From: Saxidomus purpurata | Taxonomy: Eukaryota; Mollusca; Bivalvia; Venerida; Veneridae | Assembly (NCBI GenBank): GCA_022818135.1 | Contig: JAFMSR010000019.1 | Coordinates: forward strand, 33,734,362 to 33,798,361 | DNA length: 64,000 bases | Direction: 5' to 3' | Shown: in pieces, positions 25,303-34,918 of the stretch | Layout: each line of letters opens with the position of its first letter | Numbering within the stretch: position 1 is the first letter of the stretch | Notes under the pieces: model-generated | Seen by the model: the letters and a program-made list of their open reading frames with translations, nothing else | What the model was told of the DNA's origin: nothing | The model's database searches: none | Made by a program: the position numbers and the translations under genes

Positions 25303-25719
25303 TTTATAAACGGATCCCGTCAGGCCTTGTTGAGAGACTGGGTGCATACACATTCCCTTGTACTCAAACACAATATAAACGAACCACACCTGTTTACGAC
25401 CGCCTACGGGAAAGACATTTACTTAAGAGGGTTGCATCTCCTACAAAAATTCTCCCTTTAGACATAGAAAACGCTATTTAAACAACATTATGGGATAATT
25501 CTGGGGTCGGTTGATTACAGTGAGTCTTGAGCCTGACCATATAAACATCATTATCACCATAATGATCGAATGACATTTACTAGAATAAGGCACAATATCA
25601 TTAAAGTGTATTCAATTAGCGAGGCATTTGGACCTAATGACGTCATACAATATTGACCATCCTTGTCGTATTTATAGTTCATGTTTATTTTTTGGCTGTT
25701 AGAAAGCGACTTTTATAAG

Positions 25720-26277
25720 TAGTCTCTGACAAGGGGACATTACAAAATTGAATTTGCTTGTTATCAAACTATTTTCTCATTTGTTGAAGGAATAATTGTT
25801 CATGTGGCTATTACAAAAAATTTAAAGCAAGCAACTGTGTGGTACGAGCATTTGTAATTGTGACAAAACGTTGAAACAAAATTTAGAAAACCAGAAATTA
25901 AAGAAAGGTAAAACAACAACAAGGCACATACCTGACCCCTTCCACATTCCCTAATTTTTGTACACTTTTCTCCTACAGCCTGGTTTTCATAGTTGTAACA
26001 TACTGGTCCCCTATCAGCACTGAAGTCTTAAAGCAACAACAGAAATAACAACAATATTGGGAACAAAAACAACAACAACAAAAATTCTCCTACAACCTGG
26101 TTTTCACAGTTGTAACATACTGGTCCCCTATCAGCACTGAAGTCTTAAAACAACAACAGAATTAACAACAACAATTAGAACAAAAACAACAACAAAACAC
26201 CATTGATGAAAAGTGTTGTTCAGCAACACTATTCTTTAAATCTCTACCACTTCTCTCCTGGCAAGGGTCTGTCAGAT
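25720..26277 (-). pseudogene. Inverted partial copy of the exon-5 region of gene B
   Basis: The reverse complement matches about 22740-23305 almost base for base, including both the partial and the complete exon-5 copies and the intronic TTG tracts. So the inversion-duplication arose after the exon duplication. In this copy both acceptors read TTTTAAG instead of TTTTCAG or CTTTCAG, and the CYNC of the complete exon is changed to CYNY. It has no other exons and is non-coding on its own. Together with the parent it could fold as a ~560-bp stem across a ~2.4 kb loop in a read-through transcript. Confidence 0.9.
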
Positions 26278-26348
26278 CGGTTTAAATTGTGTATGAAGTT
26301 TTTGTCAAGTCATGTAATGACTTTATACAATTTGAAATATACCGATTA
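26276..26348. repeat. Small hairpin beside the inverted fragment
   Basis: ATCGGTTTAAATTGTGTATG and CTTTATACAATTTGAAATATACCGAT are nearly complementary arms. It sits exactly at the break where homology to gene B stops, so it may be a rearrangement or element boundary. Confidence 0.55.
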
Positions 26349-26379
26349 GTTGAAGTTGCTTATACATTGTAAAGAGGGT

Positions 26380-26946
26380 TGACTGCAACAGTCACCCGAT
26401 CAGTCGCGGGACAGGTTGTGTTACGCCGGAAGTTTAGGCGTCAACGACTACGCCAAGACCTACATCCGGAGTAATACGAGAATTTTGGGACCCGGAACCT
26501 ATGTGTTTTTGTACAAAACAGTTTTAGCGGCGAACGAAATTTCCAACAAATTAACTATTTCTACGTTTACGTAACGTTCGACGGTTCCGGAGCAAGACCG
26601 GGCGCGTAATGCGCTTTAACGAACATTTTGTTAGAATGCGAGTTTAACCTGAAAAGCGACAGATTGTACCGCTGCGACGATGTTTTAGACGAAACTTTTA
26701 TCAATCGAGGCAGATGTCAAGTGCTGAGAAACGTTTAAATTCGAGAAACTACACATATGTCAGAAACGTACGTTAATCGCAGATATATGCTCGTGTTTCG
26801 ACGATTTCGAGAGCTTTTTGGACGACAAGCTGAATCCAGTCACCTTCAAGTTAAATAAACTACACTGCGTCTTGCATTTCAAGAAAAGTAGGCCAAGACG
26901 TTTTAAAAGAAAGACGAAAAAAGGGGAATGTGTAAAATTGTTCAAA
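26380..26946 (+). pseudogene. Decayed coding-like stretch of unknown origin
   Basis: Richer in CG dinucleotides than its flanks. Coding-like peptides follow each other in shifting frames: a ~60-codon open frame from 26380 to a TAA near 26573, a shorter one near 26650-26740, and a third from about 26730 ending in TGA near 26948 with a strongly basic tail (KKSRPRRFKRKTKKG). Frame changes and internal stops show that it is broken. No family was recognised. A transposon or an old viral insertion is possible, but nothing here proves either. No restored product is proposed. Confidence 0.4.
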
Positions 26947-26948
26947 TG

Positions 26949-27520
26949 AAACTACTTAAATTGAAAGAGAAAAGGTGAATCTGTAACATTGCATAAATAT
27001 GTATAAACATTGTATAGTATTATACGGCAAAGTACGTGTAATCGCGCAAACAATACAATGACATTGACAAAGAGATGTTATATCGAGAGCAAAAACATAA
27101 ATTTTCTTCACAAATACAGTTAGTCTCGAAACGTTGTCCCTGGGGGAAATGTCTGAAATTATAAAAACACAAATACTCCAAAAGGTATGCGTTTTCATTA
27201 CATAAAATTATACATTTGCTTTTGTATGTAAACGATATCTTACCAGATTCAACAAATTCTATCTGGTCAATAAAATTGGTGGCAGTTGTGAATATGCAAA
27301 TAAACGGGGTAAGTGTGTGTCTAAGCAAAGGTAGTTGACAAAAGTAATTATATCTTCAACCCCGCTGTTCGTGCATTGAAAACAAAGATAAAGGAGATTA
27401 TAGTATTCATTTTAAAATTAAAATTAAATTAAATCTCTTTTTTTTTCTCACGTTAATCGTTTTTTTCTTAATGTCTTTGCAGCTGGAATACCATATGTAA
27501 AAAAAATATAATGATAAAAG
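26949..27520. other. No gene seen
   Basis: AT-rich single-copy-looking sequence with short minus-strand open frames that lack domains or splice context. Confidence 0.4.
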
Positions 27521-27521
27521 T

Positions 27522-28340
27522 ACAGTAGACTCCAAAAAATCCGGTCACCTCAAATTCCGATTGCTTTCTCGTCGTCCCTTTTCTCTCCATTAACATTTAT
27601 GTTGAAATATCCCCAAAAGTCTGGTCCCTCAATATTCCGAGTTCTGGCCGATATGTTTTTGGTCGAAATATGATATTGTGTATTAATATGACTGTCAAGA
27701 ATCCGGTCGCTGTCTGGTGTCCCGTCTGATGTGACGAAGGCGTGAGAATTTTTGTTGGTGATTATCTAATTTTCAGTCTGTTACAAAGGTTTAGTGATCA
27801 TTAGCTTATCACATGTAACAATGCATTGTATATCAAATGTGTTGGGAATTTGATTTTATTTCATGATTGTTAGATTTTTTAAATCGATCCATATTAAAAA
27901 TACAGTTCGAAACCTAGTAAAAAGAAAATAAGGGAAATAAGACGAAACAGAGAGCACCGACTGTCTTTTTTTAAAGTGAAACATTTTTAACGTTTGAACC
28001 GATGTGCTGAACCGAAGGACATCAACTTCACTTTTAACAAATATTTTTTGGGTTTTTTAGACTGCACGGCATTTGGGTGCTGCTGACATATTTTGCAGTT
28101 TTTAAAGTTGTGAATTTTACGCACTTTGACATGCACGTTAATGTTTAATATGTGTTTGAATAAAGACGATCATGTTTGTGAAGAGACCGCCGTGATTCAT
28201 ATAAATGTATATCCCGTATACAGGAAAGACCAGAGAAATAAAAATTACAAATTCTGATCCCCCAAAAATCCGGTCACCTAAAAATCCGGTCGATTTTATC
28301 CCGTCGAATGGCGACCGTAATTTTGAGGTTCTACTGTTAT
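27522..28340. mobile_element. Non-autonomous pogo/Tigger-like DNA transposon
   Basis: The left end CAGTAGACTCCAAAAAATCC and right end ATTTTGAGGTTCTACTG are imperfect inverted repeats, both followed inwards by CCGGTCACC or CGGTCGCC words. The left end is preceded by TA; the right side reads TT, so the target duplication is imperfect. About 820 bp without an open transposase frame. The assignment rests on terminal sequence style alone. Confidence 0.6.
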
Positions 28341-29218
28341 ATACAATATCAAGGTATGTGTTTTGTCACAAAGGTATAAATGCGCACTAACAATTGTCAT
28401 CATTCTTTTGTCCGTATCATAACACGCGTTAAGCGCTATCGGCTTTATTAGAATTAGTATTACCTTTAACGTTATGTACATTGATGTTATTTATGTACAT
28501 TGAGGTTATTTATGTACATTTTTGCGTATTGTCCGTATGATCATTTTTTATTTATCTATGATCAATATAGAGTGCCACTATGTACTTAACCATTGTGGTC
28601 TATAATCGTTTCAAATGTTTACACTTCACCGGATAAAGGTTATTTACTTGGCCCGTTTCGCCGTCACGCTCCTCTATTTTGCTAGTTGAGACGATATAAC
28701 CTGGATGGTTTGTGTTTAACTAGTGTCTGACAAAGGAAGTTTGAAACTTTTACATTAGGTACACTATAAACACAAACGCAGTTATCCGATACTTTAAACT
28801 AGAACAATAGGGTTGGTTTAGGCGAATGGCATACTTAAGGTGTCATCTGCTTTAATAACAAAGATACGGAAAGTTTTCATTTGATATGAGTAGCAAGAAC
28901 GCACGTTATTAACAGGGATTAAAATACACACAAATGTATTGCGTATTTTTGAAAAAATATGTAAAAGTAATTAACTATTTTGAAACGGCCCCGTTGTCAA
29001 GTATAAACCATAAACATATATGCTGTATCTTCATTGAAAATATCGATAACGATATCTGATGCAATAAATGAAGCAATTAATAGTGTGCTTGTAATCATAA
29101 ACTGGAATTTGTTTCGTCTCTACAACATTCGTTTAGTACAATCATAAAAGTGAACTTCTATGGACTTATGATAACTAACATAACAAAGACAACAAAGAGT
29201 TATTGAAATAAAATCAAA
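28341..29218. other. 5' flank of B-box/NHL gene A
   Basis: No gene is seen. From about 28735 the sequence matches 42805-43287 upstream of copy B (shared words ACGCAGTTATCCGATACTT and TCATAAAAGTGAAC). The promoter was therefore duplicated with the gene. No clear TATA element was identified. Confidence 0.5.
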
Positions 29219-32200
29219 ATGGCGACGAGTGGAAACCATGGAGACACATCTGATGAGATATTCGATTCATTCTGCTCTCCGTGCGCTGGACAGAACAACG
29301 AAAGGGAAGCTATCAGATACTGTGTGGAATGCCAGGATTATTACTGTCAGACATGTACAAACACGCACAAAACGTTTCTCGCCATGGAAGGACATGAGCT
29401 CCTCAATAAGGCCGATTTCAAGGCGTCGGGTCAACAGACCAGTCAGCCGCAGGTACCGACAGAAAGATGTTATATTCATAACACGAAGCTGGTAGACATG
29501 TATTGTCGCGACCACGACGAAGTTGGCTGTACATTATGTATGGCAGAAACACATAGGTATGTCATTATATTTGTTCGCTCCTGGCTTGAATACTGGTGTG
29601 GGTTAAAGCTAAAAAACGACATAAAATGATAAACATTGCATAGTATACATTTTGAAAGCTCGCACATGCGAGTTAGGTTGCTGTTGCCATTAGATGGAAT
29701 TTAAACACTTTTGAACCAAATGGGTAATAAATCGATCTATAAACTTTATTTTGTAAACTGAATTTAATGTTTCTAACATAATATATGTATATATTTAATA
29801 CATTCAACTCCTAAAATGAAAAAATAAAATAGACTTAAAGCACGTTTGAAAATCTAACTCTGCACTACTAAATATAACTTTATTATTCGTTACAATTTTG
29901 CAAATACATTTGTTTTGTCACGCCAGGTCTGTGAAATCAACATGTGTGCTAGTTTATCAAAATATCAGATGCTCTGTTTCATATAAAGCTTTCATCGTGT
30001 CAAATAACCGCAATATATTACAGTACACATAAGTCAGCAAATCATGAACACTTTTGTCTACGTCTCCATTTTGCTTTGCCGGAGCACAATTACAAGTTGC
30101 TCTTATAGTTGCAAGAAAGGTGTCTTACTGGCGAAAATGACCATTATTTGCACCAAAAACTTTTCAAACTTAGGTTTTTAAATCGATAAGTACATGTTAA
30201 ACATATAGCGCAGTATTTCTTCAATGATATTGTACAACATCAGAAAGACTTTCTGGCAATTCTTTTAATGAAGAAACGACTTGAATACGAAATAAAGACA
30301 TAGGTCAACATCGGTTTAGAGTGAAGAGAACATGTTTCTATCGTTATCCTATTACTAAATTTATTTTACTATATCGGTAAATTCAAAATGATCCTGGGAC
30401 TTTGAATTACTCAGTCACGCCTGCATCCTTACATAATGTGTTTTTCATATAATAGATAAATTACGACTTAAGGCAACGAAAAAATAAGTTGAAACATTTC
30501 TAAGTGCTAAATAAATGAACGTCTTGTGTATATTGAAAACTTTATATATTCAAAATATTTCTAGTATATTTTAAAACTATACATGGGATCATCGCGTTTT
30601 GGCGCAGAAATGTTCACCTTACCTTATCATTTTATATGATGATTCAGGTAAACATAACACCAAGTTTACCTAACATCGGTTAACTAAATTTCAGTGCTTT
30701 GTCTATTTATATCGTGCAAACAATATTTAGGATAATCACTTTCTCTAACCGCACTAACAAATAGGCAATTTTAAGTATACTTATATGTCTTTGTAACAAC
30801 AATAAAGCATAAGACCACATTACGCTGACCGATCAACGCATTCATCATGATATGGTATCGTATAAACTACTACATGTACCTTTAAGCATTTGCAAATACT
30901 TACGGGCTGCATACACAGCATATTGCATAATCTTAGTAATCTATCACATATAGTTTTATTTCGTTTAATTCTCGTTAGGTCTTGTAAAGCAGTAGTCACG
31001 GTAATGGATGTCATGGACAAGAGCGGACCACGAAATCAAGATGATGCACACACAAAACAACTTACTTCTCTGATTGAAGTATGTAAACGTATACAGTCAG
31101 ACAGGGTACAAGACATTTCAGATGCAGATGAAGCCGAACAAAAAGCTATTGACGAAATAAAGAAGCAAAGAAAAGAGCTAGATAATATTCTTGACCAGTT
31201 AGAAAATGCTTCAAGACAAGATGTAGAGAAGGTACATAAGAAGCTTTGTACCGAATCCAAAGAAGTAAACGAAAGAGTAAAAGAATTCGAAGCCAAACTT
31301 CAGAAACGTGTAACGTCACTTCGGTCGTCTAAAGGCAACGCTGCACAGCAGTTTGTTTATGAAAAGCTGGGACAAAAAGACTTTAATGAAGTCACGGATG
31401 CTATAAATACAATTGAACAAGCAGATAAAATTAGCTTTGAATTCACTGCCGATCCCTCTATCTATCAGACCCTGTCGCAGCACAAGTCATTGGGAAAAGT
31501 CACGCACAGTACAGCGACTGTTTCGAAACCAAAAACAACACTATATAAGATCAAAAAAACAAATACATTAACTATTAAACATAAAGAAGACAAAAAGTTA
31601 TGTGATATTAATGGTTGTTGCTTTTTCGATCCTGTGTGCATTCTTCTTGCTGATTATAGCAACACCTCGCTGAAACGTGTGAACATGCAAACACAGTCAG
31701 TCACCGACCATTGTTATATGCCAGATAGTCCTATATCAGTTTGCTGTGTGAACACGTCGGAGGCTGTAGTGACTCTATACAACTACACAATACAATTCGT
31801 ATCTATTCATTGTCACATGACGATTACGCGACAAGTAAAACTCGACCATATTTGTTTTGGAATTACATGTGCAGGCGAGAAAGTGTATGTTACAGATGAA
31901 GATAAGACATTATATATTTACGACTTATATGGAACGCCTGTTAAGAAGGTCAAGACAAATATTTTAGGGAACGATATATTTACAAACAACAGATCTGCTA
32001 CATACAATACATATAACGGAAACGTGTATGTTGTTGACGTCAGTGACAAAATTGTCTGTTTTGATAAGAACGGAAATTATAAATGGAACCTAACGGATGA
32101 AATATTTAACACGCCACAAGGTATTTGTACGGATGGAAGGGGAAATGTATTTGTATGTTCTTGGGGTTCGGGAAATGTAGTTCAAATTGGATCGGATGGT

Positions 32201-32335
32201 AAGTTGTTTGGTGAGGTTGTGAGCGCTTCCAGTGGATTAGGTTCTGCTTGGTCAGTGTGTTTTGATAAAATTAACAATCGGTTGATTGTTACATTAAGCG
32301 GAAACGACAAAATATATATTTTTGATCTAGGATAA
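29219..32335 (+). CDS. RING-less B-box/coiled-coil/NHL-like protein, copy A (TRIM-related)
   Basis: Two coding exons, 29219-29556 and 30979-32335, are joined by AG/GTATGT and TTAG/GTCTTG to give 564 residues. B-box 1 occupies 19-59 (C19, C22, C35, C38, C43, C46, H50, H59). B-box 2 occupies 84-115 (C84, H87, C96, C104, C107, H112) and is completed across the splice junction by HRSC. A coiled coil runs about 135-250, rich in Lys/Glu/Gln heptads. The C-terminal ~260 residues look like a beta-propeller (repeats such as GKVYVTDEDK, GNVFVCSWGS, NRLIVTLSGN). Molluscan relatives are usually labelled TRIM2, TRIM56 or TRIM71-like. No RING finger precedes the B-boxes, so intrinsic E3 ligase activity is not expected; an innate-immune or scaffolding role is only a guess. 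The ATG context AAAATCAAAATGG is conserved in copy B. Confidence 0.88.
29557..30978 (+). other. Intron of B-box/NHL gene A
   Basis: AT-rich with no recognisable element. The last ~150 bases (ACGCTGACCGATCAACGC and CGTATAAACTACTACATG) are conserved with the end of the copy B intron. Confidence 0.6.
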
Positions 32336-32497
32336 GGTTTACTGTATGCTATAAATTATCCCTCCTAATTAACTAGCGAAAACAAATATGGCGTGAATCA
32401 ATAAATCAATATTTGCATTATATTTTTGAGTTTGCCTATGTGGAAATCAGTTGTTTGATAGATTCTTGCGGTATAGATTTGTAGTATATTTTGTTTG

Positions 32498-32503
32498 AAT
32501 AAA
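32498..32503 (+). terminator. Poly(A) signal of B-box/NHL gene A
   Basis: AATAAA 162 bases after the stop, in the word TTGTTTGAATAAA, which recurs 3' of copy B. Confidence 0.6.
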
Positions 32504-34425
32504 TTTCAATTTAGTTAGGTTTTGCGTCGTTTTGGTACAGTTTCAGACAACTGTTTTGAATTCAACATTCTTCGAGTAAAATACAATATTTCATCAGCAT
32601 ATACTGGAATATGATTATACATTCAAAGCTGTGTTAACGACAACCACCGAATAAAGATTACTCTGTGAATAGAGTGTAGCAAGGAGAATAGTTTGCTCTA
32701 TCAGTTAGTGTGGAAACACGTGTGAACTAAGCCCACGTGTCAACAAAGACCACCATAGCTTATTCCGGTCAGTGGTCTTTGTAAAAGTTTGACTCTATTT
32801 TGTAACGCTTACAAATGAGCGAATGCTATCCAAGCAATAGTCTATATCAAGTAGTTGTTTTGACGATTGCTGAAACAACTTTTTCTAATAAATTACTTGT
32901 AGCAAAATATAGTTCTCTTTTTTACGTTTAATTTGGTTATGAATCTTTAAGTTTTTGTATTTAAGGATAACAACACCATGTCAACATCTGAATACTATAG
33001 AAGTATATGTTCCAGACACAACTTCTTAATGATTGTTTCCTGTGGGATATGAATATGCCAGTAAGACTTATGTCTAACTAATAATACATGGCATCAAACT
33101 GCTGACTTTCAGCCAAAAATTAATTGAAACATGTATTAAGACTCGATGTATGAATCATAAGCGCTGCACTTCCTCGTCGTAACTTGATCGTAAGTAAAAA
33201 AATAAAGCGTTACTAGTTTATAAATAGGATTAGACTTAGAATTGTGAGGGCATAACTATATTAAAATCTATGAGTCAGAATTATGCTAATTTCGGTCGTT
33301 GTAGCAATACAGCTCATAGACGAATGGGACAATATACACTACCAAAGAAAACGAGCAACGGACCATAACTCCGTCAAAATATGGATACCATACTAAAACA
33401 TACTAGTAATCTCCTCTTGGTAGCAAAGCTTTTCCTGTACTGCCATTGAATTATCGTAACATGTAGAAGAATATGACAAAATATAATTTCGAGAGCAGTA
33501 CCGTACTAACGCATATGTGCAGGTTAAGGCATGTTTGGCTTTCCATACAATCAACAGTTATCGTACGTAACAAACTTTATCTATATGAATTTAAAGGTTA
33601 TGCCGATAGGCACTGAATACTGAAAATTCAGATAACTGAGACAAATGCTGACTCTTTTAGACAGCATTGAAAACAAAACAACACTGGAAACGATTTTATC
33701 AGATTTGATTTTTTTAAATTTATCATCGTTCGCATACAGGCCCCTGGGATTTGCGTTTTGACCGCGTGCACATATTTTTCATAGACAAAAAGCAAACATG
33801 TCATGTTCAAACCCAGTTATATTGACATTTTAACAGAAGGCTTAAACACTACCTCTCGTAAGCAAAAACAGGTCCATGCGCAAGTTTTCAAACCGGGTGT
33901 CCCCTTCGCGTGACCCCTGTAAGTGGACCAAGGAAAATCCTACTCTTAAATTTCGTGCTAAAGCTCAAACATTTGCTGACGTTTACAACACATTCGGTGA
34001 AACTGAAAGTAGCATGACAATATGTACAGTGTTTACAAGTGCCTGTCGTGTATCCAAAAATGCAGGCTCTCCGAAGGATAACAAGCTAATTCATGCTGAT
34101 TATAATTATTTATTAGAGCGTCCTGTGAGATTTCGTTTAATTCTAGTCAATTAAAACTGTTTCAACAAATATTGTTTCAATACGTCTTGATAAACAAAAT
34201 CTAATGTTGCGTACATCTGAACAATAAAAATGTCAGTGACAGAAAATACTTAATACTTACTTTAATTAGATACATTTGTCTTGAAATAATACCCTAAGTA
34301 AGGTTCAACCAGAGTTGGAAAATGCAATGAATACAATACAATGTACGAGGAGCTACATTAAACAGCTATCTAAATATATCAATGAGTAGTGAATAAATAT
34401 GTATTTTCTAATTCCTTATAATAAT
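32504..34425. other. Intergenic, no confident gene
   Basis: Mostly AT-rich. A 92-codon open frame at 33876-34154 (+) has no domain, paralogue or splice support and is not called a gene. A possible short hairpin at about 32660-32790 pairs AGTGTGGAAACACGTGTGAA-like words. Confidence 0.4.
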
Positions 34426-34520
34426 AATTATGATAATAATACTAATAATTATAATACATGTAATAACAATAATAATAATAATAAGAAGAAGAAGAAGAAG
34501 AAGAAGAAGAAATAATAATA
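34426..34520 (+). repeat. Compound ATA/AAG microsatellite
   Basis: Runs of AATAAT and TAATAA are followed by (AAG)n at about 34482-34510, then AATAATAAT again. Confidence 0.9.
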
Positions 34521-34796
34521 AATAGCAATAATAATAACAATAGTTTGTCACATAGAACAGTGTTTTCAGGGCATGTAATAAACAAACAACATTGATACAA
34601 CATGACTGAACAAAAAAGCATAAAAAGAAGTATACATATCGATATGAAAACGTTTACAATATTGAAAGTTCCACATTAGCTATACTTATTTATTTTATGC
34701 TAACTGATGAAATACTGTGTTCTATCAGTGAAATAAAATCCATATCACCCACACTGTGAGTGATATAGGTCTGCTGGAACTACTTTTTAGATAACG

Positions 34797-34852
34797 AAGG
34801 GAGACAATTGTGATTATATGTAGCCTTCCAGTAATTACTAGTTGTCTCCCTT
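34797..34852. repeat. Inverted repeat AAGGGAGACAA upstream of the recombinase gene
   Basis: AAGGGAGACAA at 34797-34807 and TTGTCTCCCTT at 34842-34852 are perfect 11-bp complements, 67 bases before the recombinase ATG. A second palindrome, ATATCACCCACACTGTGAGTG followed by ATAT, is at about 34742-34768. Either could be a transposon terminus or a transcription-factor site. Confidence 0.55.
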
Positions 34853-34918
34853 TGTTTCAATAAATGGGCGTCTGCTTTTTTTTAAAACATAATAAAAGTA
34901 AATAAAGCTGAAATTAAA

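Noticed and set aside
33876..34154. 92-codon open frame on + between the B-box gene and the recombinase gene
   Set aside because: Plausible composition but no homology, paralogue, splice signal or promoter evidence; left uncalled.
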